DNA of 64,000 nt from JAHEEL01 sp963715255 (GTDB taxonomy: Bacteria > Actinomycetota > Acidimicrobiia > Spongiisociales > UBA5794). A program made the position numbers and the translations under genes. The notes under the pieces were generated by a model. It was not told the DNA's origin, ran no database searches, and saw nothing but the letters and a program-made list of their open reading frames with translations. The stretch lies in assembly GCA_963715255.1 (NCBI GenBank), contig CAVQRN010000002.1:541000-604999 (forward strand). Reading direction: 5' to 3'. This document shows, piece after piece, positions 53,507 through 63,272 of this stretch (its first letter is position 1; every line of letters starts with the position of its first letter).

Positions 53507-54294
53507 GGTCGCCTTCCCAACGCCCAGGTAGCTCCTGCTGCGGCCACGATGGTCCATGCCGCAAGGACCAGATAGGAAAGGGCGACGTTCTCTGCGAGGC
53601 CCTGGGTCAACCCTTCCCGAGTCACGTTGGCCATGTGGACGAACGGCAGAAAGGTGTGCGCAGTTGCCAGCCAGCCCGGCAGATTCTCCGGTGGGTACGC
53701 CATGGGCGAGAAGCCGACCACGATGAACACCAGGACCTGTGCGACCAGTGCAACGATCTTGGCGTCACCCAGGAGGTGGGCGTAGGCGTAGCCGATCAAC
53801 GAGCCGCACACGAGTACCAAGAGCACTGCCGGCACGAGCTGCGGGCTGATGCTCAGACCAACGTCGAAACGAATCCACGCCGCGAGGAGTGCGGCGGCCG
53901 CGCCGGGGAGAGCGACGATCACGTTGAACACCGTTGCGGCAGCGGCGCTCGCCGAGCGGGGAACCGGCAAGGAAGCGAGCCAGTCTGCTGAACCACTGAG
54001 ACGCTGTTCTGCAATCATTTGCGGGCCGGTTACCACCCCGACCATCACCATGGAGATGGCCACCGCTCCGGTGCCGAGATAGAGGGCTTGTCGTGGGGCG
54101 ATGTATTCATAGAGCAGGCTCACACCAAGGACGAGGCCGATGCTGGTGAAGACCTGCACCAGCACCAGACCGGGCAGCACCAGCCGCATCCTGGTCAGGT
54201 CCCACTCGACCATGAGGGCAAACGAATGGAGCCAGAAGCGCGCTCCACGCTGTCGTGACGTCACTCGAGCCGGCGCAGCAACGGCAGTGGTCAT
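53503..54294 (-). CDS. ABC-2 type exporter permease (first of pair)
   Basis: A 263-residue membrane protein. It has a basic N-terminus, six hydrophobic segments, WLASLPVPRSASAAAATVFN and VVGFSPMAYPPENLPGWLATA then HTFLPFVHMANVTREGL. This matches the next gene and ABC-2 permeases of multidrug or lantibiotic exporters. ATG 54294 overlaps the ATPase stop. Substrate not predictable. Confidence 0.88.
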   Translation of the reverse strand: MTTAVAAPARVTSRQRGARFWLHSFALMVEWDLTRMRLVLPGLVLVQVFTSIGLVLGVSLLYEYIAPRQALYLGTGAVAISMVMVGVVTGPQMIAEQRLSGSADWLASLPVPRSASAAAATVFNVIVALPGAAAALLAAWIRFDVGLSISPQLVPAVLLVLVCGSLIGYAYAHLLGDAKIVALVAQVLVFIVVGFSPMAYPPENLPGWLATAHTFLPFVHMANVTREGLTQGLAENVALSYLVLAAWTIVAAAGATWALGRRP

Positions 54295-55257
54295 ACCGAC
54301 ACGCTTTTGTGACCGGTGAGCCGCACGTATACATCTTCGAGGCTGGTTGCACCGAGGGCGTACTCCTCGGCGACGCCTCCATCGATCAATGACTGTGCCC
54401 ACTGGATACCGTCGGTTGTTCGTCTTTCGCTGACGACTGTCGCCAGAGTGTGGCCGACAAGGGTCTCTGATTCCACGAAGTCCGGGAGTTCGGGCACGGG
54501 TCGGCCGGGGGTCATCATCAGTTGCAGACGGAGGTGGCCGCGGTCGCCGGCCTTCAGCGATGATGGAGTGCCGGCGGCGACGATCCTCCCGGCGTCGACG
54601 ATCGCCAACCGGTCGACCGACTTCTCCGCCTCGAGGACGTTGTGGGTAACCAGGATCACCGCGGCCCCCGTGTCTCCAAGCCGGCGGATCTGTTCCCAGA
54701 GCAGACGGCGACGCAACGGATCGACATCGTTGGTGGGCTCGTCGAGGATCACCAAAGGACCCGGCCGCACGATGGTCATCACGAAACCAACCAAACGACG
54801 AACTCCACCCGACAAGTTGGTGCCCAGGGTGTCGGACCACTCATCGAGATCGAGCGCCGCAAACAACTCCCGGCGGCGCGTGCGCACCCCCGCGGCGGTC
54901 CCCACCCCTGATCTGACCGGCGAGATCGACCGCCTCGCGGCTCTTGAACGACTCGATCGGCATGGCGGCCTGCGGAAGAAACGAACAGAGCTGCCGTGCG
55001 TGGCTGGGATCGGCGACCAGGTCGTGGCCGCCGAGCGTGATCGAACCGGAGTCGGGCTTGAGTAGGCCGACGATCTGCTTGACCAGCGTCGTCTTGCCTG
55101 CCCCGTTCGGTCCCAACAGGCCGTATACCTCACCCGGCTCCACTCGGAGCGAGATACCGTCGTTGACCATGGTCTCACCGTCGAAGCTCTTGTACAGGTC
55201 GGTGACCTCAAATGACGGCGGGCTGGAAGCCGAGATGTCGGTTGACGGTCTGTTCAT
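54291..55257 (-). CDS. ABC exporter ATP-binding protein (one frameshift)
   Basis: About 321 residues. Walker A GLLGPNGAGKTTLVKQI (~residues 46-62), the ABC signature NLSGGVRRLVGF, Walker B LVILDEPTNDVDP and switch His in ILVTHNVLEAE are all present. The first third and the rest are in different frames; the shift lies near 54905 in a GGGGTGGGG-type run (AGQIRG continues as VGTAAGVRTRRREL). ATG 55257 has AAAGGAGG five bases upstream. Drives the two permeases that follow with 4-base overlaps. Confidence 0.88.
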
Positions 55258-55314
55258 TGGATCCTCCTTTCGTTCCGTTGGGCTCGGATCTGCTGATGCC
55301 GGGCGAGATGTCGC

Positions 55315-56061
55315 CTATACGACGTCGCGTTTCACCGTCGAGACGAGTCCAATGGTTGCCGGGACGGCAGCCCAGAGAAGGAGAGCCGCGATCGCCACGA
55401 GCACGGTCATCTCATTGCTGACTCCGGAAACGACGTTGGCGAGCGTCGGCGGGATCCAGTTGGCTGCCCCCCCGGCGATCTGCACAACGAGTGGCGGAGC
55501 GATGACCAACATCAAGACGGCGCCGGTGACGGCTCCGCCGGTGTTGCGCACCAACGCCCCGATGCCGGCGCCGAGCAAGGCTCCGGCGGCACCTGCGAAT
55601 GACGACGCCGCAAGCAGCCGGATCATGTCGCCGGTTGAGATCAGGAACCCGTAGTCGGTGGTGGGCAACACCGCAGCGACCGCTCCAGCTGTGAGTCCAA
55701 CTCCGGCGAGACCCAAGACGGCGCCGCCGAGCGCAACGGCGGTGAACTGGGCGAGCTGCGCGCGAAGGCGCCGTGGGGTTGCGAGAAAGACATGGACCAC
55801 GGTTCCGTGTCCGTATCCGCGGGCGACCGCGGTGGCTCCAAAGAGCCCGGCGATAATCACCGAGTTCGCCGAGAAGGCGATCAGAGACTGCTGGTCGAGG
55901 GCTGTGGACAGGAATGTCTGCGTCCCGTCTGCGTCGGCCCCCCAGGCGACGAGCGCTGCATTGAGAGCGGCCATCGCACCGAGCACGGCGAGAAAGGCGA
56001 GCGGCATTCTGGTGGTTGTGAGTCGGCGGATTTCTGACCGGACGAGTTGGGCGTTCTTCAT
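55315..56061 (-). CDS. ABC-2 type permease
   Basis: A 248-residue membrane protein with six hydrophobic segments: LAFLAVLGAMAALNAALVAW, VIIAGLFGATAVARGYGHGT, AVALGGAVLGLAGVGLTAGA, and others. VHVFLATPRRLRAQLAQFTAV is the coupling-helix-like segment. ATG 56061 follows GGAGG and overlaps the ATPase stop. It is one permease for the ATPase at 56058, so the transporter is probably a homodimer. Confidence 0.87.
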   Translation of the reverse strand: MKNAQLVRSEIRRLTTTRMPLAFLAVLGAMAALNAALVAWGADADGTQTFLSTALDQQSLIAFSANSVIIAGLFGATAVARGYGHGTVVHVFLATPRRLRAQLAQFTAVALGGAVLGLAGVGLTAGAVAAVLPTTDYGFLISTGDMIRLLAASSFAGAAGALLGAGIGALVRNTGGAVTGAVLMLVIAPPLVVQIAGGAANWIPPTLANVVSGVSNEMTVLVAIAALLLWAAVPATIGLVSTVKRDVV

Positions 56062-57047
56062 GAGACGACCTCCTTCTTTCTTGATACGGATGGGTTGGCG
56101 CTGGACGCGTCGCCGGTCCACGCCATGAACATCTCTTCCAGCGAACCCTCGTGCAACGTCAGCTCGTGAAGGACGACACCCTCGCGATATGCATGCTCTC
56201 CGATGACCTCCGTCGAGAGGCCCTCAACGACCAACGTGCCGGCGTCCTGGCGCTTGACCAGTCCTCCGCTACGCTCGAGAGCGATGGCCAGCTCCTCGGG
56301 AGCTGTGGTTCGCACCAGAGCGGTCGGGTTGCGCAGCTCGTTGATAGATCCCGCTGCCACCAGTCGGCCCTCATTGATGACGACGAGGTCGTCGGCGAGC
56401 AGTTCGACTTCGCTGAGGAGGTGGCTCGACACGAACACGGTGTCGCCGTTGGCCGCCCGCGTTGCCAGGTTGTCTCGAAGCGTTCGGATGCCACGCGGGT
56501 CGAGGCCGTTGCCGGGCTCGTCGAGAACGAGGACCGGCGGGTCGCCGAGCAGCGCCAACGCCAGCGAGAGTCGTTGCTTCATGCCAAGGGAGTAGGTGCC
56601 GACCCGTCGGTTGGCGGCTTTGGGGCTCAGGTCGACGGAACGCAGTACCTCGTCAACTTGGGCAGAGGGGATACCGGCGGCTTCGGCCTGGATGCGAAGA
56701 TGGTTCCGGCCGCTGCGCCCGGGATGGAAGGCGTTTGGTTCCAAGACCACACCCAGAGTCCGGGCCGGATCGGCCAGGTCTCGGTACGGCATGCCGCCGA
56801 TGGTTGCGCGGCCCTTGTCGGCTGATGCCAGACCAAGCAGCATCTTCATGGTGGTGGACTTGCCCGACCCGTTGGGACCGAGGAATCCGGTGACCCGACC
56901 GGGTTGGACGGTGAAGGTGAGCCCGTCGACCACGGTGGTGTCGCCGTAGCTCTTGGTCAGAGAGTCGATTTCCAGCGTGAGCGATCGATCTCGACGCTCC
57001 GGGGCCTGAGGCTGGATGCGTTCTGTTTCTAGTGTTCGAGTTGCCAT
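56058..57047 (-). CDS. ABC transporter ATP-binding protein (drug-export type)
   Basis: A 329-residue ATPase. Walker A GFLGPNGSGKSTTMKMLLGL (residues ~54-73), signature YSLGMKQRLSLALAL, Walker B PPVLVLDEPGNGLDPRGI and FVSSHLLSEVELLAD are intact. The C-terminal ~80 residues (RTTAPEELAIALERSGG) are the extension seen in lantibiotic/multidrug exporters. ATG 57047. It is the first gene after the two-component system, with its own probable promoter between 57050 and 57220. Confidence 0.9.
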   Translation of the reverse strand: MATRTLETERIQPQAPERRDRSLTLEIDSLTKSYGDTTVVDGLTFTVQPGRVTGFLGPNGSGKSTTMKMLLGLASADKGRATIGGMPYRDLADPARTLGVVLEPNAFHPGRSGRNHLRIQAEAAGIPSAQVDEVLRSVDLSPKAANRRVGTYSLGMKQRLSLALALLGDPPVLVLDEPGNGLDPRGIRTLRDNLATRAANGDTVFVSSHLLSEVELLADDLVVINEGRLVAAGSINELRNPTALVRTTAPEELAIALERSGGLVKRQDAGTLVVEGLSTEVIGEHAYREGVVLHELTLHEGSLEEMFMAWTGDASSANPSVSRKKEVVS

Positions 57048-57222
57048 TGCCGGCTGCCTTTCTGTGACGGAGGGCTGGTCTTGTGGTCGGATCGCTGCTT
57101 CATTGCCGCTCCTTGGTAGGTGCCTACAACGTAAGGAACTGAGGTGTGGCTGTCTTCGGGCAACGGAGGGATTCTCGACTCCGCCGTATGGGGGAAGATT
57201 CCCGGCGCCTGCCGTCCCGGTG

Positions 57223-57238
57223 TCCCCCAAAAGGGGGA
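57223..57238 (-). terminator. Hairpin after the response regulator
   Basis: TCCCCC-AAAA-GGGGGA, perfect 6-base arms, seven bases past the regulator stop on the minus strand. Only partly U-rich afterwards; likely separates the two-component operon from the exporter operon. Confidence 0.55.
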
Positions 57239-57244
57239 GTCGGA

Positions 57245-57922
57245 TCAGAACCCGATGTCGCTGTCGCCCGGCTTGACCAGCCCGCTCTCATAGGCGAACG
57301 CGACCGCTTGCGCGCGGTTGTTGAGCCCGAGTTTGGTGAGGATGCTGGAGACGTGTGACTTGACCGTTGCCGCACCTACGAACAGGTCCTCCGCGATCTC
57401 GACGTTGCTCGATCCGGTGGCAACGGCGACGAGGACCTCCCGCTCCCGGCTGGTGAGCCGGTCGAGACGGGCAACCACCTTGGAGTCGAGGGACGGCGGT
57501 GCCGCGAACCGGCTGATCAGCCTTCGTGTCACCGATGGCGCCAACAGCGCTCCCCCATCGGCCACGGTGCGAACCGCTGCCACCAGGTCCTCGGGTGAGA
57601 TGTCCTTGAGGACGAACCCGCTGGCTCCTGCCTGGAGGGCCCGATACACGTACTCGTCCGGATCAAAGGTGGTGAGGATCAACACCCTCACGGGCCAATC
57701 GGCGGAGTCAACGATGGCCTTCGTGGCAGCGATGCCGTCCATGCCCGGCATCCGGATATCCATCAGGATCACATCTGGACGATGGGTACGGGCGATCTCG
57801 ATCGCGGCCGCTCCGTCGCCGACCTCGGCGACTACCTCGATGTCCTCTTGAAGTCCGAGCATCACGGCGAACCCGCCACGTACCAGTGCCTGATCATCGA
57901 CGATGGCAACCCGGATGCTCAT
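57245..57922 (-). CDS. NarL/LuxR-type response regulator
   Basis: A 225-residue response regulator. The receiver domain has Asp9-Asp10 (IVDDQALVRGG), phospho-acceptor Asp55 (VILMDIRMPGMDG), the Thr switch (LILTTFDPDEYV) and Lys (GFVLKDISPEDL). The output is a LuxR helix-turn-helix (LTSREREVLVAVATGSSN; GAATVKSHVSSILTKLGL). It overlaps the kinase gene by four bases and probably switches on the exporters downstream. Confidence 0.93.
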   Translation of the reverse strand: MSIRVAIVDDQALVRGGFAVMLGLQEDIEVVAEVGDGAAAIEIARTHRPDVILMDIRMPGMDGIAATKAIVDSADWPVRVLILTTFDPDEYVYRALQAGASGFVLKDISPEDLVAAVRTVADGGALLAPSVTRRLISRFAAPPSLDSKVVARLDRLTSREREVLVAVATGSSNVEIAEDLFVGAATVKSHVSSILTKLGLNNRAQAVAFAYESGLVKPGDSDIGF

Positions 57923-59121
57923 TGGTCTCCGATCGGCAATCGTGCCAGGACCCGGAAACCGCCTTCGGGCCGTGGCCCGGCCTCGAAGATACCGCCCAGC
58001 AACATGGCGCGTTCCTGCATTCCCACGATCCCCTGACCCGATCCGGGCAGCGTGCTTGTCCCGGTACCCGTGTCTATCACTTCAATGTCGACGTGACCAT
58101 CGGTTTCTTCGAGACGCACCCGTACCGCGGCGTCGACACCGCCGTGCTTGAGCACATTGGTGAGTGCTTCCTGGACAATGCGAAACCCAAACAGATCCAC
58201 CCTGACGGGGAGCTCGGACGTGACATCCGAGGTCAACGAGATGCTCATCCCGGTCTGTCTGAGTTGATCCACGAGTTCGTGAACCTGGTTGAGGCTCGGC
58301 TGTGGACTGAGCTCGCCGGATGATGTCTCGGGACGGAGCACACCGAGAAGATGGCGGAGTTCGTCGAGGGCCCTGCGCCCGGCTTCCTCCACCGCACCAA
58401 TCGCCTCCTTGGCCCGTTCGGGATCGTCCGCAACGACCAGTCGGGCGACACCCGCCTGCACGGTCATAACGCTCACGTTGTGTGCAACAACGTCGTGGAG
58501 TTCACGTGCAATCCCGGCGCGGGCATCGGCGATGGCTCGCTGGGCCTCGGTGGCCCGCTTCCATTCCAGATGCTCGGCACGCTCGCGAGCGGCAGCCGCG
58601 TAGTAGGCACGGATTCGGACCCGACGACCCACGTACCAGGGCAGCGTCGTCACAACCAGTGCCGCGGCTACCTCAGAGACAGTGTCGCCATCCGTCACCT
58701 GACCGAAACCAACAACGGCGAGGGCGACAGCCAATGCCGCCAGGCTGATCCTCCCCTCCGGGGAGTACCGACCAACCGCATACAGCGACACCATGATGAG
58801 AAACACCGGATTGCCCGGATAGCCGAATGCCGTCCAGGCGCCCGTCATTACGAGCGCAACCCCCAGCACGGCGAGGGACCGCCTACGCCGCCAGAACAGA
58901 GCGACGCTGCCGATGGCCAGCATGAGCAACCCGACAACGGGGATCTCCGAGATGCCCGTTGCATCCTGGGCACCGATGTTCACGACACTGGCGCCGAAGA
59001 CAAGAACCGCGACAGCGACGTCCACCCCAACTGGCGAAAGACGCAAGCGGTCGCCGATCGCCCAGCCGCCACCACCCGTCGGCCTCGTCTCGATATCGCC
59101 GCTGTACCGCGGATCAGTCAT
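57919..59121 (-). CDS. Sensor histidine kinase (HisKA_3/HATPase, NarL partner)
   Basis: A 400-residue membrane kinase. Four or five helices lie between ~34 and 168, with almost no extracytoplasmic loop, so it senses within the membrane. The HisKA_3 domain has His209 in ARELHDVVAHNVSVMTVQAG. HATPase motifs are LTNVLKHGGVDAAV (N box) and GTGTSTLPGSGQGIVGMQERAM (G boxes). Intramembrane-sensing kinases next to ABC-2 exporters usually detect cell-envelope stress or antimicrobial compounds. Start at ATG 59121; the frame is open to 59178. Confidence 0.92.
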   Translation of the reverse strand: MTDPRYSGDIETRPTGGGGWAIGDRLRLSPVGVDVAVAVLVFGASVVNIGAQDATGISEIPVVGLLMLAIGSVALFWRRRRSLAVLGVALVMTGAWTAFGYPGNPVFLIMVSLYAVGRYSPEGRISLAALAVALAVVGFGQVTDGDTVSEVAAALVVTTLPWYVGRRVRIRAYYAAAARERAEHLEWKRATEAQRAIADARAGIARELHDVVAHNVSVMTVQAGVARLVVADDPERAKEAIGAVEEAGRRALDELRHLLGVLRPETSSGELSPQPSLNQVHELVDQLRQTGMSISLTSDVTSELPVRVDLFGFRIVQEALTNVLKHGGVDAAVRVRLEETDGHVDIEVIDTGTGTSTLPGSGQGIVGMQERAMLLGGIFEAGPRPEGGFRVLARLPIGDQ

Positions 59122-59222
59122 GGGGTGGCTTCTCCAGCGGCGACACCGAAGGGGTTGCTGTAGTAGACCCGTTTCCAATCGAGGTGTGCCGATTTGTGTT
59201 GCGGCTCTGCGGTCTCACAGGG

Positions 59223-59327
59223 TCAGGGGCTTCGCCATACGTGGATCACCTGGCTATTCGACACCCCAAGGCGGTCGGCAATCTCAGCGGTACCAACCAG
59301 TTGATCCACATCTACACGTCGACCCAT
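59223..59327 (-). pseudogene. Fragment of a helix-turn-helix protein
   Basis: The 34 residues VDQLVGTAEIADRLGVSNSQVIHVW read as the DNA-binding helix pair of an AlpA/MerR-like helix-turn-helix domain, cut off by a stop immediately after. Nothing further continues it. Possibly a shortened gene. Confidence 0.4.
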
Positions 59328-59666
59328 GGCGGCGATGCTAGCCAACGCCCCGGAGAACGAACTCATCCGTCGGCACGCGCAGCTCGGTCTTCGAAGACGC
59401 CTCACCAAACCAACTCACGCGTCTGACCGCGGCTCCAGGCGCTGCTCTCGCTCCTAGCCCACCGGCCGAGGACCGAGGGTTGGTTGCCTCGTGTATCAGT
59501 TCTCGATGTCGATGACTGACCCGCCGGGATGGGTCCGGCAGCCCACTCGATTGTCCGACTGCTGCGTTCGGGCTCGGCGTCCGGTTCTCGGCGGTAGCCC
59601 CATGACCGACCATCGGAGCGGCTGGAACGCCGGTGCTATCATCGAATCAGGTGTGGGAAGGCACGA
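59328..59666. other. Intergenic region, no supported gene
   Basis: No repeat or reading frame of note; probably contains the promoter of the large gene that follows. Confidence 0.4.
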
Positions 59667-62600
59667 GTGACCCACAGAAACCCTCCGTCTCGAGCGGTTC
59701 GGGCCGATGCTGTCGGCCCGGAAGCCGTCGCTCGTGGTCGCTCACCGCTACAGGTTCTCACGTTCGTAGCAGTTGATCTCGCTGAGTCGAGTGCCGTGTT
59801 GGCGAGTCTCGGCGAGGGACGTAGGGACGCCGGGCGTGCTGCGCATCTTGCTCTACTGCGCAATGCAGTCGCTGCCAATCGTGGACGCGAGGTGCATCGT
59901 CGGGGAGATCGGGCGCTCGTCGTGTTTGATGTGCCTTCGGATGCGGTGGCTTGTGCGGTGGCGGTGCAGCGTGCCGCTGAACGCCACAACGAGCGCGGAC
60001 TCGACAGACTGGACCTGCGTATTGGCATCCAGTTTGGGGAAGCTAGCGAGTCGACTGCGGTGTCAGAGAACGGGGACTATCTGGCTCCTCCGGCGATTCA
60101 GGCCAGGCAGTTGTGTGATGCCGCGCAGGGCGGCCAGATCCTCGTCTCAGATGTGGTTTCGTTCATTGCCCGATCGGAGGCATCTCACACGTTCGAACGT
60201 GCTGGCCTCATCCAAGTGGATGGGGCGGTTACTCCGTGGCCGACATTCGAAGTTGTCCTGCAGGGTGTTCCGAGCGAGCGTCCACCGCTCCCAGCCGAAC
60301 TCGCAGCGCGGCCCGCGGGCCGTTGTTCGTTCGTTGGTCGTGGCCAGGAACGCGATCAGTTGCGCCGCATCTGGGCTGCTGCTGCCGACGGTGAACGGCG
60401 TCTCGTCTTCGTCATGGGCGAGCCGGGTATCGGCAAGAGTCGCCTGGCGTCCGAGTTCGCCGCTGAGGCGCACGCGGATGGTGCTGTGGTGTTGTCGGGC
60501 CGTTCGTTCGAGGAATCGGTTGTCCCGTACCAGCCCTTTGTCGAAGCCCTTCGGCAGTATGTCGCCGATTGCGATCCGATCGATCTTGAGGTTCAGCTTG
60601 GTGGCGATCCAGGCGCGCTCGTCGCTCTGGTGCCAGAAATCGCGTCCCGCGTATCGGTGGGGGCGTCGAGCAGCGACGGGATCGATCGCTATCGGTTGTT
60701 CGACACGGTCGCTGCCTTCCTATCCATGATCTCCACCACTTCGCCCGTACTTCTTGTGCTCGACGATCTGCAGTGGGCAGATCAGGCAACTCTGCTGCTG
60801 CTTAAGCACATCGTGATGGATCCGCGTCCGGCGTCGATCCTCATCTTTGGCATGTATCGCGAGGCAGAGGTGATGGCGGCGCATCCCTTGAGTCTGCTCC
60901 AGGCGGACATCGAACGCGACCTCGCCGTCGATCGTCTCGCGCTCACCGGTCTCGGAGGCGGAGACGTCGTAGACATGTTCGACCAGATGATTGGTTGGTC
61001 GCCGCCGGCGAGCGTTGCCGAAGGTCTTTGCGCGGACACTGCCGGGAACCCGTTCTTCCTTCAAGAAGTTATTGCTCAGCTTGACGAGACTGGCGTCGCT
61101 GCCGACCGAGAGCGTCTGGCCCAGGGAAACCTCGTGTCTGGCGAGTTTGGTGTCCCGACTCGGGTGCGGGACTTCGTGTCCCGACGGATGCAGCGCCTCT
61201 CGGCTCCAACACTCGAGGCCCTTGCGGTGGCCTCGGTCGTGGGCACCGAGTTCCGCCTCGATGTCCTCGCGACCGTACTCTCGACAGATGAGGATCGCCT
61301 CGTCGATCGGCTCGACGAGGCGGTGGAGGCCCGGCTGGTCGTCGAGGTTCCCGGCCAGATGGGAACCTATGCCTTCGCTCACGCACTCGTTCAGCAGGTT
61401 CTCGACGAGGGGCACGGCGCCAACCGGCGTGCGTCGTTGCACGCTCGTGTGGCGGAGGCTATCGAGTCTCTGCGACCCGACGACCCGTCTACCCTGTCGG
61501 AACTCGCGCGTCACTACGCACTGACCGCCGGCCGATACGCTGAGAAGGTCGTCCACTACGGCACATTGGCCGGTGACCGTGCCCTGGCCGGACTGGCCTA
61601 CGAGGACGCTGTCGCCGAGTACACGCGGGCACTCGATGCGCTACCGCTGGTGGCCTCCGCCGATGAGCTGGCCAAGGCCGATCTACTCGTGCGCCTCGGC
61701 GAGGCGCGCGTGCGCGTGGGTGATGAGCGATGGCAGGAGTCCTATCTCGCGGCTGCCGAGCACTGTCACGGCGAGGAGTCGTCGGAGGTCCTGGCTCGCG
61801 CCGCTCTCGGGTACGGCGGGACTGTCACCTTCGGGGGTGTGTTCGACTCATTCCTGCAAGTGGACGATGTGCTGGTGAGCCTCCTCGAGCGTGCCCTGGC
61901 GGCGTGCCCGAGCGGCGATGACCCCGTCCGCGTCCGCCTGCTGGGACGGCTCGCCACGGCGCTCTACTGGTCCGACGACAGAGAACACATGATTGCGCTG
62001 AGCCAGGAAGCTATCGATGTCGCTCGGCGCATTGGCGATCCTGCGGCGGTCGCGTACACGCTCGGTAGTCGTCGCGTCGCACTCTGGGGCCCCGGTCACG
62101 TGCCGGAGATGCGGGCCGTGGCCGAGGAGATGCTAGCAATCGGCGAGTCACTCCACGATCGGGACATCCAACTCGAGGCCTACGCATGGCTTATCTCGGA
62201 TGCGCTCACGACAGATCCCCTGGAAACCGCCGATGAGTACATCGCGGCATACACTCTGTTGGCAGAGGAGCTTGGTCAGCCGTACCACCTGGGGTACGCG
62301 ACGGTCATCCAGGCGATGCGGGCCCATCTTGAGGGCCGCTTCGACGACATGATGCGGCTGACACAGTTGACTGCCGACCGCAGCGCGTCATATGCAGCCG
62401 TCGGAGGACTGGTCGAATCCGTGCATTCGATGATGCTCCAGTTCGACCTCGGTCGCATCGATGACAATCTGATCCAAGGCATCTCCAACGTTGCAGCGCT
62501 GCCTCGGTTCAACGTTTGGAGATCAGCCCTCGCTCTCGCGTACGCCCAATTGAATCGACGAGAAGAAGCCTTAGTGGAGCTTGCCGCCTTCACCCAGGAC

Positions 62601-63272
62601 GGGTTCGCCGCGATCCCGAAGGACGCTCTGTGGTCTACCGCTCTCTCAATGCTCTCACAAGTCGTGGCGAGAGTCGACGCGGTCGAGTATGCCCGGCCTC
62701 TCTACGACCTCCAGCTGCCGTATGCCGACTGCAACTGCCTGATGGGGGGAGGGGTTCTATGTCTTGGGCCGACCTCACAGTTCCTGGGTATGCTCGCCAC
62801 GACTCTGGGTGAGCCGGATCGTGCGTTGGCTCATCTTGAGGCTGCTCTTGAGCGGAGTGTTGATCTTGGTTCGCCGCCGAACGAGGCACGCGTGAAGGTT
62901 CAGATGGTCCGTGCCTTGTTGATGCGTGGGTTGGACGGTGACAGGTTGCGTGCAGGATCTCTGCTCGAAGAGTCGTTGGAGATCGCCGCCGAATTGGGGA
63001 TGGATGGACTGACCCGCGAGATCGGCGACCTCTCGACGGCCCTGGCCGACGGGGCTGATCCGCGAAGCTGGTCCGATGAGCTTGACGGCTTTCCCGGTCG
63101 AGGCGCTCACGGTCGGCGACTCGGTGGCGCATATCGCGCCGAGCTCAACGTGGCGAACCCTGTGCCGATGGCCCCCGGACGCGTTCGGAGCCACCGGCAC
63201 GATCCTCGGCGACTCCGGCGCCTACCGTTTTGTGGTCTGCCCGCCCGAAGGGTCAAGCTGGCCGCCGGCTGA
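59667..63272 (+). CDS. Cyclase-like/AAA ATPase/TPR signalling protein
   Basis: A 1201-residue protein. Residues ~30-200 are a class III cyclase-like domain (FVAVDLAESSAVLASLGEG with metal Asp37; HRRGDRALVVFDVPSDAV with Asp81). The transition-state Asn-xxx-Arg is replaced in GDYLAPPAIQARQLC. So the domain is probably catalytically dead and used as a sensor. Residues ~218-480 are an AAA/STAND ATPase (VFVMGEPGIGKSRLASEFA; VLLVLDDLQWADQ). The rest is TPR-like helices to about residue 1140 (LGEPDRALAHLEAALERSVDL; LEESLEIAAELGMDGL). The last ~60 residues are basic and unlike the rest and overlap the next gene, so the true end may be nearer 63080. Confidence 0.85.
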   Translation: MTHRNPPSRAVRADAVGPEAVARGRSPLQVLTFVAVDLAESSAVLASLGEGRRDAGRAAHLALLRNAVAANRGREVHRRGDRALVVFDVPSDAVACAVAVQRAAERHNERGLDRLDLRIGIQFGEASESTAVSENGDYLAPPAIQARQLCDAAQGGQILVSDVVSFIARSEASHTFERAGLIQVDGAVTPWPTFEVVLQGVPSERPPLPAELAARPAGRCSFVGRGQERDQLRRIWAAAADGERRLVFVMGEPGIGKSRLASEFAAEAHADGAVVLSGRSFEESVVPYQPFVEALRQYVADCDPIDLEVQLGGDPGALVALVPEIASRVSVGASSSDGIDRYRLFDTVAAFLSMISTTSPVLLVLDDLQWADQATLLLLKHIVMDPRPASILIFGMYREAEVMAAHPLSLLQADIERDLAVDRLALTGLGGGDVVDMFDQMIGWSPPASVAEGLCADTAGNPFFLQEVIAQLDETGVAADRERLAQGNLVSGEFGVPTRVRDFVSRRMQRLSAPTLEALAVASVVGTEFRLDVLATVLSTDEDRLVDRLDEAVEARLVVEVPGQMGTYAFAHALVQQVLDEGHGANRRASLHARVAEAIESLRPDDPSTLSELARHYALTAGRYAEKVVHYGTLAGDRALAGLAYEDAVAEYTRALDALPLVASADELAKADLLVRLGEARVRVGDERWQESYLAAAEHCHGEESSEVLARAALGYGGTVTFGGVFDSFLQVDDVLVSLLERALAACPSGDDPVRVRLLGRLATALYWSDDREHMIALSQEAIDVARRIGDPAAVAYTLGSRRVALWGPGHVPEMRAVAEEMLAIGESLHDRDIQLEAYAWLISDALTTDPLETADEYIAAYTLLAEELGQPYHLGYATVIQAMRAHLEGRFDDMMRLTQLTADRSASYAAVGGLVESVHSMMLQFDLGRIDDNLIQGISNVAALPRFNVWRSALALAYAQLNRREEALVELAAFTQDGFAAIPKDALWSTALSMLSQVVARVDAVEYARPLYDLQLPYADCNCLMGGGVLCLGPTSQFLGMLATTLGEPDRALAHLEAALERSVDLGSPPNEARVKVQMVRALLMRGLDGDRLRAGSLLEESLEIAAELGMDGLTREIGDLSTALADGADPRSWSDELDGFPGRGAHGRRLGGAYRAELNVANPVPMAPGRVRSHRHDPRRLRRLPFCGLPARRVKLAAG

